Below are positions 11,609-23,689 of a DNA stretch of 64,000 nucleotides, piece after piece. This stretch comes from Metaphire vulgaris (lineage: Eukaryota; Annelida; Clitellata; Crassiclitellata; Megascolecidae), in contig CM030856.1 in assembly GCA_018105865.1 (NCBI GenBank), forward strand, positions 2,801,620 through 2,865,619, given 5' to 3'. Within the stretch, counting starts at the first letter, position 1. The number at the start of each line of letters is the position of its first letter. The translations under genes were made by a program, and so were the position numbers. The notes below the pieces were generated by a model, which did not search any database, was not told the DNA's origin, and saw nothing but the letters and a program-made list of their open reading frames with translations.

Positions 11609-11780
11609 CAGGGATATTTTTACACCCCCTAACACCTCCCCAACACCCCAATTCGAGGTCTACACCCCAAATTCGTAAATGTGACAATGGCTTGCATAAA
11701 AATGCATACTAATTAGCTCCGTACACCCCCTGAATTTGAGGTCGACACCCCCCAAATTCACAATTCTATAAATATCCCTG
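11609..11780. mobile_element. hAT-type MITE (CAGGGATATTT family)
   Basis: Ends are CAGGGATATTT and AAATATCCCTG. Flanks CCAACCTT and CCCACCTT match at 7 of 8 positions. Interior repeats of ACACCCC and AATTCG. Related to the larger element at 42088-42778. Confidence 0.75.
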
Positions 11781-11986
11781 CCCACCTTGTGTCATGTGGT
11801 AACTTTATAATATATGGATTCCATAACACAGGCCGCAAAACATAATAAACTATATCTAGAATCAGTTCTTATTCATTAGGCCGACAGACTAGAACGCTAA
11901 ATTATTACACCAATGTGGTTTTAATTTGTTTCATCACTCTTCTGAATTTTGCATATCAGCCAACTGTATCACTAGTCTTTGCATTG

Positions 11987-12032
<46 letters not shown>

Positions 12033-12525
12033 CCAATGTATATATATATATAAAATTAAGTTCGCGACCATAATAAACCACTTGCTAAGTGTTAAAAAAG
12101 TGGTAATTACCTTTTCTCCACTTGTCAGGCATTATATGGACGACGATAAATACAGTATAGACCTACAAGTCTTGTGGTGGTGATTACCTTTTTGTAAAAT
12201 ATTTGGACAATTTTTCGTACAAAATAAAACCCCTTGCACATTTTTGGGCAATAGAAAATTATTTTTTGGTCGCACGGCTGCCGTTTTTGGGCGCGCGCCC
12301 ACGCGCCCACCTTAGAGGGAACATTGGTCCTCAAGGCCAGGACCAAGGCCACGTACATCCCTGCCCATCAGTGACGTAGCGTTGGTTGCCAGCGCCCGGG
12401 CCAAAAGAGGGATTGCGCCTCCATTTAGTCCCCAAAATACCATTGCAGCACTGCAAAAGTACTTAGTATTCTTCTTTGTTTCATGACATATGTCAGCCTT
12501 TTTAAAGTTTTATTATTATTTGGCA

Positions 12526-12660
12526 TTTGTCATTTATCACATAAAACTTTAACCGCCAAGAATTTTGCGCTGGGCGACCGCACTTTGGTCCCCCGCGCTA
12601 CGTCACTGCCGCCTATCAAATGAATGGAGAAAGTTAAAACAGCAATACAGAAGGAGAAAA
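12526..12660. repeat. Dispersed repeat S, copy 2
   Basis: Second copy of the repeat at 11370-11525. It lies in the intron just downstream of the exon at 12710-12894 on the minus strand. Confidence 0.7.
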
Positions 12661-12709
12661 CGGAGGAGCAAGGTGAGGCAATGAGAGACGGAGGAAGGAA
12701 AAAACCTAC

Positions 12710-12894
12710 CTGTATCCATTGCTCGACTGTCCACGGATGATTAGCGACCCATCCCCCAGCCAATCCTGGGAGACCAACGTAATGAAGACGAGCCCTGTCT
12801 GCTCTGTGATTTTGATCCCATTCTCCAGATGCTGTCATTCTATCGTCCGGCACCATTGACTCTCCAGATACCAGCGGCTGAGGACTGCAGGTTT
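12710..12894 (-). CDS. Host gene exon: start of second F5/8 type C (discoidin) domain
   Basis: The minus-strand exon is bounded by an AATAACAG acceptor with an upstream pyrimidine stretch and a CAG|GTAGGT donor. It enters in phase 1 and leaves in phase 0. It encodes TCSPQPLVSGESMVPDDRMT, then ASGEWDQNHRADRARLH and GGWVANHPWTVEQWIQ. This matches the opening of discoidin domains: the first Cys, PL..G, the I/M.D..TAS strand, an ARL-like turn and the W...N....QW(L/I)Q core. Discoidin domains bind glycans or phospholipids outside the cell. The downstream exon completing the domain was not found. It is placed in the same gene as the other exons because strand, order and phase agree; transcript data would settle this. 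Confidence 0.8.
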
Positions 12895-13800
12895 CTGTTA
12901 TTCAGTCCATTGGAATAAAAGTATAAAAAGAACATATAATGCAATTTTTATGCGGTAAATATAGCAAAATGTTTAATTCTCTGAAAGCTGGGACATATTT
13001 CAACAGATTAATCTGCATTCTTAACGTCATATTATGCACAAGCATTTAAAAAAGCTTTCATAGCTTATTATTTATTGACTTCAAAAGATTTCCTTATATG
13101 TTATATTCAGAGCGTGAAATGGCGTTTCTGAACAACTATTTATTAATTTCCTCAACTGGACTAAAATTCTCATTGTGGGCTACAGTTAATTATGTCAACA
13201 ATTTTTTTTAAGTTTTTACCCATCCATCAGCTTGTCAACAACTTGTAAAACTTTCAGTGATCCTCAATAATTATATCAAAAACTATTGACTCTCCCCTAG
13301 ATCAATGACGGGTCACCCGAAAAAGTTTAGAAGGTTATTAATTTGCGGTGATGAGACCCTTTCTCATTTTTTGCTCATCAAGTGGCAAAATGTGTGGTGA
13401 TTACATTCTTTGCTTGTCAGGCTTTTTCAGTTGCAATAAATAGTATTCCATTAAATTTCCAATTTGTTATTATCTGTAAAAAATTGTTGGCGTCAATTTC
13501 TCTTGACCCCTCCTTCTGTCGACAACTGTCAAACCTTTTCGAACCCCTCCCCTATTTTGTTGACGTAATTAACGGAGAGCCCCTGTCCACTTTAGGAATT
13601 GAGCAAAAGGTAAAGCATCCATATTTAATACCTAAATAAGGAAATCAACGGTGAAACTACAAAATCATCCAGTCCAATGAGGAACTAAATTTGGTCTGGG
13701 CTATATATCTCTAGTAAGAAAAAGGATTAGCTCTTCTTTGTATTTCGTGATAGTGTGCTATTCGAGACCCCTCTAAACTATATAGAAGTAGTAGTATTAG
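12895..13800. other. Intron, no feature recognised
   Basis: AT-rich sequence upstream of the 12.7-kb exon. A short open frame at 13382-13639 has no recognisable motif and no flanking splice signals I would trust. Confidence 0.5.
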
Positions 13801-13802
13801 TA

Positions 13803-13825
13803 TTTATTATTATTATTATTATTAT

Positions 13826-13897
<72 letters not shown>

Positions 13898-13925
13898 CCT
13901 AATAGTAGTAGTAGTAGTAGTAGTG
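13803..13925. repeat. (ATT)n-(AGT)n compound microsatellite
   Basis: An ATT run changes directly into an AGT run. The same ATT-to-AGT compound occurs at 17440-17545, and an AGT-to-AAT version at 45165-45345. Confidence 0.95.
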
Positions 13926-14359
13926 GCTCGTAGTGGCTCTTGGTGGCTATTGTTGTGGTTACTGTTGTAGGTATTGTTGTGGCCATTGTTTTGGTTGTTG
14001 TTATTGTAGCAGCAACGACTGGATCTTCTGGAAACCTGAAGACCAAACGTCTCAAACATCCTCTGTAGCTGACTTTGCACGAAAGCGGTCAAGAGTCAAG
14101 ATTACTCCATCACCTCGTTTATCAATTCACTCCTGTATGGTGGGAACTACCATGCGTCTGAACGTCTCAGTCGAAGAGAACTCGATAGTTCGAAATACTA
14201 TTGAATTTCAAGGTTTTTTGACCTTTAAGTGTTCGTATAATTACTATTACAGCTTTCTAAAATATCGTTTAATCATCACATTTCAAGATTTCAGTTTATC
14301 TCTTCTCCTGTTAGGGGAGATCCCCCGCAAAGAAACAAAACTAAATTCCCACCAACAGT

Positions 14360-14941
14360 AGGTACTTCTATCTACACTGATCTAGTATACGCCGACGACA
14401 CCACACTTCTCAATTCCTTCATATCTGATGCTATCGCGTGTCTGCCCAGTTTTGGCGAGTCATCCTCTGCACTCGCCTCAATATCTCCTGGATTAAGACG
14501 AAACTACATGGTTTGGGTTCTGGCGCGCCGCCTCCCACACTATCGAAGCTCAGTGGAGGTTGTCGACTACTTCATCTGCTTCGGCAGTATCCAGACGTCA
14601 AGACGGTCACTGCAGAACAAGATATCTCACGGCCCATTGAATCGATATGACGTCCTCGGCAATGTCATCACTACAGAATATATGGAAGAACAAGACAGGA
14701 CTCTACCAAACATTAGTCTTGTTCGATCTTTTATACGCCTCTGATACATGGATATTACTTGCCTCTGACCTTCGGACCCTGGAGGTTTTTCATATCCGTT
14801 GTCACCCACGCAAGAGATGGATTGACCAACTTAGTAACGACAATATTCCTGTCGCAAACCTTTGGCGACAGGCAATCAACCGCGGCCATTCTGGAGAGAC
14901 GCTACGATCCTCAGCGATCAAGCGACATTTATTATTATTGC

Positions 14942-14998
<57 letters not shown>
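14360..14998 (+). pseudogene. LINE RT fragment with (ATT)n tail
   Basis: The plus strand encodes TDLVYADDTTLLNSF, the RT catalytic YADD block, and later RKRWIDQLSNDNIPVANLWR, typical of the C-terminal end of endonuclease-RT LINEs. Frameshifts and a probable internal deletion separate the two. It ends in (ATT)n at 14929-14997, directly against the 3' end of the opposite-strand LINE. Confidence 0.65.
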
Positions 14999-14999
14999 A

Positions 15000-17390
15000 G
15001 TTAAGATTACTGTGATAACTAATCCATAAAGACTTCGTGAACACATTATAATGTCAAATCAGAATGATAACTAGTTCGAAATAGCCAGGTCTTTAAGTGC
15101 TTCTTAAGCGCATCTAGTGATGGTGAGAGTTGAATGGTCAGTGGTAAACCATTCCAGACCCGTGGTGCTACCACGGGAAAAGCGCGATCACCCACGGTGG
15201 AAAGACGCATTCGCGGGACGAGTAGAGCTGCAGTGGAGGCCGATCTCAGACGCTGTCGACCATCGAGATCTGAGACACGATGCAGTTCTGTCTTTAGGTA
15301 TGCTGGGCCAATGCCATTCAGACACCGGAACATCAGTGACGCCAGCTTGTATTTGATACGTTCTGGCACTGAAAGCCAGTGTAGATCTACCAGTAGAGGT
15401 GTTATGTGGTCGCTCCGTCCAGATCGGTGAATCAAACGCGCGGCAGCGTTCAGCACCGTCTCAAGACGGTTGAGGAGATAACTAGGAGTCCCTGCGAGGG
15501 TGGCGTTGCCATAGTCCAGTCTTGTCAGCACTAAAGCACTGACCAGCGACTTAAGGACTGTAGTGGAGACCGTATCAATCGTAGAGCAGCGAAACATCCG
15601 GCGACGGTATTGGCCACGTGTTGTTTCATCGATACAGTGCGGTCTAAGTAGATGCCTAGATTCCGAACCGAGGTAATCGGCTGCAGCTCCAGGTCGTCAA
15701 TACGAACACACGCTGTGGGTAAGAGGTGCTGCTGCCGGTCAGTAGCGATCCATAGAACTTCCGTCTTGGCAGCATTAAGCTGGAGTCGATTGGATCTCAG
15801 CCATTTTGTCATCTCTGCGATGCACAGTGTCACGCATTGCTGCAGTTGTTGGGTGGCGGCTGGCGTACAGCTCCCATAAATCTGTGTGTCATCAGCGTAG
15901 AGATGTGCCCGTAGTCCATATTTTTGAGCTATGCCAACCAGGTCAGCCACATAGAGAGCGAAGAGGATGGGTCCAAGGACCGATCCCTGTGGGACTCCAC
16001 GATTGACTGAGGATGGCGGCGTCGAGGAGTTGGCGCAGCGTACGGATTGAGTTCGTAGATCAAGGTAAGATGAGAACCACTGCAGGACTGAGTTGCAGAC
16101 CCCATAGGATGCTGTCAGCCTCTGCAATAGGATCTACCGTATCAAATGCGGCAGTGAGGTCTAAAAGTACCAGCACCGCCACTTTACCAGCATCAAGTTC
16201 CCGTAAGATGTCCGTGGTGACCTTCAGAACCGCTGTTTCAGTGGAGTGGAATGCACGATAAGCCGATTGCAGTTCTGGTAGCAAGCCATATGACGAAAGA
16301 TAGTCAGTAAGTTGATGTAATACAAGACGTTCTAGTAGCTTCGAAAGTACTGATAGATTAGAAATTGGTCTGTATGATTTAACATCCGCAGCGTCCAAGT
16401 TGGACTTCTTGATACGTGGGGTAATGAAGGCTGACTTAAAGGTTGACGGCACTATCCCAGAGGCCAGCGAGCGATTGAAAAGCTCTGTGATGTATGGTGC
16501 CAGTACGTCTGAACACTCCTTAAGTAGCCGAGTTGGTACTGGATCACTGGAGCAGTGCTTATCCGGTAGAGCGCGTATGCCAGCGATCACTTCATCGATT
16601 GTAAGAGTCCGGAAAGAGCTGCATGAGTGAACAGTGAGGTGCCGCAGAGGAGAATGTAGGCGGTTCATGTATCGACGTGGCCGACCATACTCCCCCGACC
16701 TTCTCACTGAGATACTCAGCAAACTGCCCTGCAGTGATCGTGTCAGGCACTGGCGTACGACCGCGCCCGAGTAGAGTGTCCAGAGACTGCCAGAGACGAC
16801 GAGGGGAAGACCGTTGAGAGTTCACTTTGTAACTCCCGAAGGTTTCCCGTTTTCGACGAAGGAGTTGTCTGTAGACTCTACGTTACGCATTCCATGTGGA
16901 GGCCGCATCAGCAGCAGCATCCGGATGAGCCCGGCGCGCATAACGCTCAGCCAATCGCAAGGCTTTTTTAGCACCCCGACATTCCTCATCATACCAAGGA
17001 TCAGAGGAGCGGCGCTGGCAAGTTACTGTTTTCGTTGGAATCAACCTGTCCAGGATGTTGATAATCTGACAGTTATAAAGGATTGCCATCTCCCCCACGT
17101 CCATCATTGACCACGCTTCAGGATGGCAGAGTGGAGAGAGCTCAAGTTCTCTCCGAAAAGTAATAGAGTCCAGCTTGCCCGCCCCATGTTTGTCGAGTGG
17201 ATGAGGCGTAGACCGGACAGGGTCGAGAAAGCGGTACATTCCATAACAACAGGTGATGGTCTGAGAGACCTACGTCGACCACATTCACCGATGGCGGCGA
17301 AATGTCTTTGTGGAACACAACAACGTCTAACATGCCGCCCTCAGTATGCGTCGATTCCGTGTTATTGTAAGTAATGTTATATGAATTAAA
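15000..17390 (-). mobile_element. CR1-like LINE A, nearly full RT, minus strand
   Basis: Read on the minus strand: an endonuclease end (VGLSDHHLLLW) near 17250-17280; a linker with DPWYDEECRGAKKALRLAER near 16960-17010; RT fingers (KKSNLDAADVKSYRPISNLS); the motif DLTAAFDTVD near 16140-16165; GVPQGSVLGPILFALYV; YADDTQIYGS near 15890; and a C-terminal part ending in PVVAPRVWNGLPLTI near 15150-15200. The 3' end carries (ATT)n. Frames change several times (near 16.6, 16.1 and 15.55 kb). A 5'-truncated sister copy is at 1845-2062. Confidence 0.9.
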
Positions 17391-17429
17391 AAGTTCATTC
17401 AGTTGACGACTTGCTGCGTCATTGTCTCG

Positions 17430-17545
<116 letters not shown>

Positions 17546-17659
17546 AGTAGTATCGTATGCTTCATGTGCTGAAAGAAATCAGTCATTTGACTGTGACATC
17601 ATTAGCTGAGTGTAACGTCTGAAGACCGTCATCCTCGAGTCTTGTTATAGGACAAGAGT

Positions 17660-19310
17660 CAACTATATGATTCATTGTTTGCACTTTACGACGATGTAGA
17701 AACTGCACAGATTCTAAATAACTATTTTTGTTCAGTATTTACAGAGGAAAATACAAATACTATGCCAGAAGCCAAAATTGTGTTTGATGGAAATGAAGAA
17801 GAAATGCTAACAGATATAGTGTGTACAAAAGAATGTGTTATCAAGGTTTTGACCAATTTAAAGACAGACAAGAGCCCAGGATTAGATGGCTTACATCCAA
17901 AGTTTCTTTACGAGGCTCGAAATGAAATAGGACATGCAATTGCTTTGATAATCAATGAATCACTCAGAACTGGACTAGTACCACAAGACTGGAGAGACGC
18001 ATTAGTCAGCCCACTGTTCAAGAAGGGAAAACGAAGTGAACCAAGCAATCACAGACCAGTGAGCCTAACATCTGTAATCGGTAAAGTTATGGAAAAAATA
18101 CTGAAAGAAAGCATTTTGGAACATTTGACTAGGCATAAAATTGTTAAAGATAGTCAGCATGGATTTACAAAGGGGCGTTCATGCCTGACCAACCTGTTGG
18201 ACTTTCTGGAGGAGGTTTTTGATAAGCTAGACAAGAGCAAGGCAGTAGACATAATATATTTAGATTTTGCCAAAGCTTTTGATAAAGTACCCCACATAAG
18301 GCTGGCTGCCAAACTGAAGTCCTGTGGAATAAGGGGCAATATTCTCAGATGGATTGAAAATTGGTTGAAGGGAAGAAGACAGAAGGTTGGCATTAGGAGA
18401 GGCCATTCACAATGGGCTAGAGTTATCAGTGGAGTGCCTCAGGGCTCAGTGCTTGGGCCATTGCTTTTTCTAATATATATAAATGATATCGATGAAGGGA
18501 TTACTGTCCAAAATTTCAAAGTTTGCCGATGATACAAAGTTATGCAGAAATATAGACTCGGAGGATGATGCAAAAATTTTACAAGAAGATCTAAGGAAAT
18601 TGTTTCAGTGGTCTGTGGACTGGCAGATGCTTTTCAATATTGATAAATGTTCTGTAATGCATGTTGGGAAGTCTAATAATGGTAATGAATATTCTTTTAG
18701 GGGAAGGCTCTAACCACAACAGAAAAAGAAAGAGACTTGGGGATAATCATCCATAGAAGTATGAATCCATCTCACCAATGCATGGAGGCAGCAAAAGGGA
18801 AACCAAATGTTGGGAATGGTGAAAAGGACAATTGTGAGTCGTGACAAAGAGATAATCATTAAACTTTATAAGTCATTAGTAAGGCCTCATCTAGAATACT
18901 GTGTTCAGGCTTGGAATCCATTCTTGAAAAAGATATAGAACTTTTAGAAAAGTGCAAAGACGAGCAACGAAGATGGTCAATGGGTGCCATAATTTAAGCT
19001 ACGAAAAAGACTTCAATATTGTGGACTGACAACATTAGAAAGGAGAAGAGAGAGAGGGGATTTGATAGAAACATACAAAATAATGACTGGGAAAGTAGAT
19101 GTGCCATATGATCGATTCTTTACATTGGCACACTATAGCAGCACAAAAGGCCACAAGTGCAAATTGTTTAAGCAGAGGGTTGGTCCAAGAAAGAAAAACT
19201 TTTTTAGTGCAAGGGTTGTGGACAAATGGAACAGTTTGGACGAGGTGGGAGTGACAGTTGAAACAGTAAACAGATTCAAAGGCTATCTAGATAAACTAGG
19301 TTATTGAATA
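17660..19310 (+). mobile_element. CR1-superfamily LINE C, RT largely open
   Basis: An open frame of 285 codons begins near 17675 and encodes the RT domain. Visible are KTDKSPGLDGLHPKFLYEA, SNHRPVSLTSVIGKVMEKIL, IIYLDFAKAFDKVPH (first catalytic Asp) and SGVPQGSVLGPLLFLIYIND. A frameshift follows and KFADDTKLCR, with the catalytic Asp pair, is in another frame. The C-terminal region (KSLVRPHLEYCVQAWNP, then LERRRERGDLIETYKIMTGK) continues to a stop near 19306. The low damage in the first 850 bp suggests a younger copy than its neighbours. The endonuclease region is missing. Confidence 0.9.
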
Positions 19311-19599
19311 GATGGTTACATCAGTGGTTTTCACACAGGCTTACTTAGCCTCCTAAACCACTTAAAATCACATTATTATTTACCGCAGTTACACAGATCT
19401 GAGTCGTCCAGTCCCCACTTCCGGCGACAGTATTTGCAGTGACCCTGCGCTGTCCGGAAGCGGTTCAACAGGCACCAAAGATGACGTGGTAGCGTGTCGA
19501 ATCCTGGTTGTCGGATAGCGGGATCTTTTACCAGCTGATAGTTGATCACCTGAGCTAACTTGCAGTCAAGTTTCCACTGATCATCAACGTCTATGGGTT

Positions 19600-20310
19600 C
19601 CTTGTTCAACCGCACGACCCACACGTTCATCATCTTACCTCACTCTGTCACGCCCACTCAATCAGTCATCCCTGAAAATTTGCAACCGTGCCTTCTCATA
19701 CGCCTCACCTGAACTTTGGAACTCGATCCCAGCTTCCCTCCGCAGACTTGGACACTTTCAAACAATAAAATCTGATTCCTCATTTCCTATAATTCCCGCA
19801 TTATCTCCTCAAGTCTTCAGGTCTAAACTTAAATCATTCCTTTTTCTAAAATCATATCCTCCATAGCTGTTACAACTTAGCCTCACTGCCCTTTGGACGT
19901 TGACTATTGCCTGGCTGATAACATACCTTCCCTATAGCTATTTTAAGAGAGGCTGAGCGCCTAAGAATCAGAGGCGTCATTTGGGGAGGGGCTGGGGGGG
20001 GCCGTGGCCCCCCCCAAGGAAATGAAAATATTAATTTATAATGTATTAATGTGCAACAAAACACAAAAACAGGGACGTCATTTGCGTTTGGGGGCAAAAA
20101 AAAGTCAGCAGGCCCTAAGGGCTGACAAGAAAAAAAAAGTCGTCAACTTTTTTTTCGAAACTCAAACTTAGTCGAAAAAATTTCCAAAGATTAAAAAAAT
20201 TTGAAAAGAAAATTTTACAAATGACGCCACTGCTAAGAATAAGCAGCTACTGTTGTGCTGTTTTCCAAGGCGCTATAGAAATCCACGAGATTTTACTTTA
20301 CTTTACTTTA
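19600..20310 (+). mobile_element. 5'-truncated LINE B tail
   Basis: It closely matches 5780-6188 of LINE B, through GAGGCTGAGCGCCTAAGAAT and the GCTATAGAAATCCACGAGATT end, followed by (CTTTA)n. It is interrupted by a hAT MITE at 19969-20232. Confidence 0.8.
19969..20232. mobile_element. hAT-type MITE with exact 8-bp duplication
   Basis: Ends are CAGAGGCGTCATTTG and CAAATGACGCCACTG. The target duplication CTAAGAAT is exact at 19961-19968 and 20233-20240. The 264-bp element splits the CTAAGAATAA motif that is intact in LINE B at about 6128, so the empty site is known. Confidence 0.9.
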
Positions 20311-20631
20311 CTTTGACGTGATTTGAGTCGCTATTGAGGCGGATTGGTTGTCCTCATGAAGTGGCCAGGCTTCATTTTCTGCCACCTTCTGCAGAAACTT
20401 GTCTACAGCGGCTGTGCGGCGCCGATTTGGGGGGCAGATATTAGGGAGGACCGGCAGCCACGACAGTTCGGTTGGACGTAGAGAGCCAATGATGATTCTC
20501 ATGGCAGAGTGTAGATGAGTGTCGACGACTTTGGTGTCTGGGGAGCTGTACCAGACAGAGCAGCAGTACTCAGCAGTTTAATAGCGACAATGATGATGAT
20601 GTAATGCTGCCAAACGACACTCGGAGCAATG

Positions 20632-20632
<1 letters not shown>

Positions 20633-20693
<61 letters not shown>
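20633..20693. repeat. (TA)n microsatellite
   Basis: TA run with a single AA interruption. Confidence 0.9.
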
Positions 20694-20697
<4 letters not shown>

Positions 20698-20699
20698 GG

Positions 20700-22330
20700 A
20701 GAATATAAACGATACCAATTGTTTAATAATTGTCAATATTTTAACCGTTCAAAGGTCAGAATGTATAGAATGCGGTCTACCTATGCTTTGCTATAATACT
20801 GAATGCAGCTACTTCAGATTTTCTATACAATTCCACGGTCCAGCAGTGTCGCCTTGCAAAAACCAGGCTAGGGGTGAACGAGTTCATAAAAATATGAGTT
20901 AGTATGTTTTATTGCTAAAATTAGTCATGCACTTTTTCTTTTGTCTTAGTGTTCAGAAATTCGTTAATGGTAATGCTGCTACTGACCTTTTTGTATTCCG
21001 ATTCTTTACTTTATCCTAAGTAATATGGTAAGTAATAGTAATATGGCCATGGCAATCTTAGCAATAAATTACAATTTAACTAGTATAGTCAAGTCCTTGG
21101 TCTTATAGTCCTGGCCTTGAGGGTTGAGTCCCTGTTAACATTCTTGTGCCTTATTCACAATAAGTCTTAGGAGAACTGCTTGATGGCTGATGGTCAAATC
21201 TGGAGGCAGTTTGAGGATTGTTCCGATTGATCTATAACCGTGGCGGAAGATGACAGAGTGGGAAATGCGCTGCAGCAGTAGGCTGACGGAACGCAAGCCC
21301 CGTTAGGGCCACTGGTGGCTTTCAACACGTGCAGCAGAAGCTGATCTAACGGGGGTTCAGAGGGTTATTTGACCCCTGGCCTGACTTTTTAAGTAAAGTG
21401 GGCTGTTTTCTGAAAACAATGTAATATGTTTTTCGCCAATAGGCCTAATAAGCGCAGATTAATCTCAGCCAGTGGCGTCGATGATTTTTTTGCTTGTCAC
21501 GCCGTTTAAAATGGAAAATAAAATAAATATACAGTATAAGGAGATGACCTTTTTGCTTGTCTTGAAAAATGGTAATGACTGGTAATGGTAAATTGGTAAT
21601 GGTAAAAATGGTAATGACTGGTAATGGTGGCTTTGGCCTGAATTCTGGAATTTGACCCCCTGGTCCAAAATCCTGGATCCCCCACTGACATGCCTCCTAA
21701 GCACTTTAAATCACGCTGTTTTTATGGCTGCAATGTCCGATGACAGCAGGTGACATCGCGTTACAACATCGCCTTCTTCATGTGTACGGTGGTCGCAGGT
21801 GGTGTTTCTCTGGATTTCTTCATTGGCATTAACAAACGCTGTCTGTGCTTCATTTTTAATTATTGAGAAATGCTTCTTCGCAGATGTACTTCTTTCTCGC
21901 CACCTCAATTAATTTAAATTCCCAGCTTTTCCATTTCAGTCAATTGGATTGGTCAGACAGCACAGACCGTGGCCTCTAGATAGAAAAACTTCAACGGTGC
22001 TTATTTCGATCAGTCCTCGCTTGCAAACGCAAGCTTTCCTGTAGTTCTGTGGTTCTTAGCCGGGTACTTGTGCCCCTTGAGGGACGCTATAGAGGTAAGC
22101 AGAATTATCTGGAAATAAAGTATGTTTAAAAGTCTATTGCTACAATGTATAGACACTGACATATGTTTGTCTGTTCAATATTAGAAACTGGAAAATTGCC
22201 AATTTCTGGCTTGTGCACAATCTGTGACAGAAGTACGTTCCAGTTTATATCATTTTTCAACAGCCTTCAATATAATTTTTCAATGATTACAGAGCATAAA
22301 CTTTTGTCCTCACATAAGATACTGTAGGCT
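20700..22330. other. Intron, no gene; possible decayed hAT at 21473-21688
   Basis: No coding frame is supported. Positions 21473-21688 begin CAGTGGCGTCGATGA and end GGATCCCCCACTG, with GGTAATGACT repeats inside; this resembles a hAT MITE, but the flanks do not show a matching 8-bp duplication. The rest has no structure I can name. Confidence 0.35.
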
Positions 22331-22338
22331 GGTAGGGG

Positions 22339-23175
22339 TAGGGTTGCCAGACGTCCGGCAAAAGAAGGACATGTCCTCTTTTTGGACCTCGTGTCCGTCC
22401 AGCAGGCATTGGTCTTAAATGGGAGAATGTCCGGCTTTTTGCTCTCATCGTCTGCTGACTTGAATTTCGACCAGACAGAGACCTGGGTTGGGTCCACCCA
22501 TGGGTTGGGTCTGGTCCGAAATTTCCATTTTATGTGGGTTGGGTTGGGTTGCCAGGTTGTTGTGTTATATTGTACAAATGTGTACATATTAATGATTTTT
22601 TTAAATTACTACAAATTACCCTTAATCTGTTTCGGTGCCTTTTCACAGGAGCAACTGGAAAATACAAGTTAAAGGCATCCAGAAATATGAAGTCTGCTAT
22701 ATGAAATACATTCCCGTTGTTCTATTTAATTACATAGGATTTAAGACATTTTTATGTATGGGTTGGGTTGGGTCAAGTAACCCAGCTGTTTTCGTGGGTT
22801 GGGTTTGAATAGTGAGGGGCGGGGTTTAAAAAAACGGGCCAATGTCCATGTCTGATTTCGACCTACGTTCTCTCAAGCACTTCGCCATGTAATTGGCAAT
22901 TGCACGCTATCATGGAGGGTCAATGCTCAATGGACAAAGAAGAGAACCTGATTGCGAGGAAATTTGTTGCTTGTAAATATTTTTTATCAGATGGATGATG
23001 CGAGCCAAGAGTTGTCAGGGGCTCGATGCATTTCGCCCCGAGCGCTGGGGCAACCCTTTCTGCGCCATTGAATGTGTACTTTGTGAATTTGACAACCTAC
23101 TTCCTTTATCCGGCGTTATCCTCATTTGTGACCTCTGGTGTCCTCCTTCGGACTTGGAGGTATCTGGCAGCCCTA
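22339..23175. mobile_element. hAT-type element with TAGGG ends
   Basis: Ends TAGGGTTGCCAGACGTCC and, inverted, TAGGGCTGCCAGATACCTCC. The target duplication GGTAGGGG is exact at 22331-22338 and 23176-23183. It contains a second, younger hAT at 22472-22854. No transposase sequence is recognised. Confidence 0.85.
22472..22854. mobile_element. Nested hAT-type MITE (GGGTTGGG family)
   Basis: Ends CAGACAGAGAC and CATGTCTG. The target duplication ATTTCGAC is exact at 22464-22471 and 22855-22862. Subterminal GGGTTGGGTT repeats. It lies within the element at 22339-23175 and so inserted later. Confidence 0.85.
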
Positions 23176-23689
23176 GGTAGGGGGTACTTTGCTCTCTACT
23201 TGACACAGGGATACGTAATCACAATATGGTTGAAGAGCCAATGCGATAACCGAAACACCAGGCTTATTATTTATTAGAGTTGCGCCGTGGCCTATTTTAA
23301 AAAATTCCCAAAAGCAAAAAGGCATCTAAAGTGCTTGCAAAGCGGTGAGATAATTAATTAAATCAGTGGTGTTATTATAAAATGCAATGCTTCTAATGTT
23401 ATCTTATAATGGCCTGATTCGGATTTTCGTTCAATCGAGTATTGAGGTACTAAGGATTCAGCATACTAACCATAAATGCAACCAAGTAATTCAAACCGCA
23501 TCGAGATGGCTGCTTCGTACGCTGATGGATAGATGCGAATAGAATGAGCGAGAACTGGTCCATCGAACATGTTCTGTTTTTGTGTTGTCGAATCAGTGTT
23601 TGCGCTAAAGACCTAATAAATAATAATAATAACAATAATAATAATAACAATAATAATAATAATTTATTTATTTATTTATTTCAAGACAA

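Larger units (their letters stand above)
19380..20590 (-). pseudogene. Jockey-like RT C-terminal part, split by LINE B tail
   Basis: On the minus strand 20590-20310 encodes AEYCCSVWYSSPDTKVVDTH then LHSAMRIIIGSLRPTELSWL, and 19620-19380 encodes RHLWCLLNRFRTAQGHCKYC then KWGLDDSDLC. Both are parts of the same conserved C-terminal region (W......LNR.R.G.G.C....KWG). They are separated by an opposite-strand LINE B 3' end at about 19600-20310, which therefore inserted into this copy. Confidence 0.7.

Noticed and set aside
21473..21688. hAT MITE with CAGTGGCGTC / CCCCCACTG ends
   Set aside because: The flanks do not share an 8-bp duplication, so I list it only as a possibility within a blank region.
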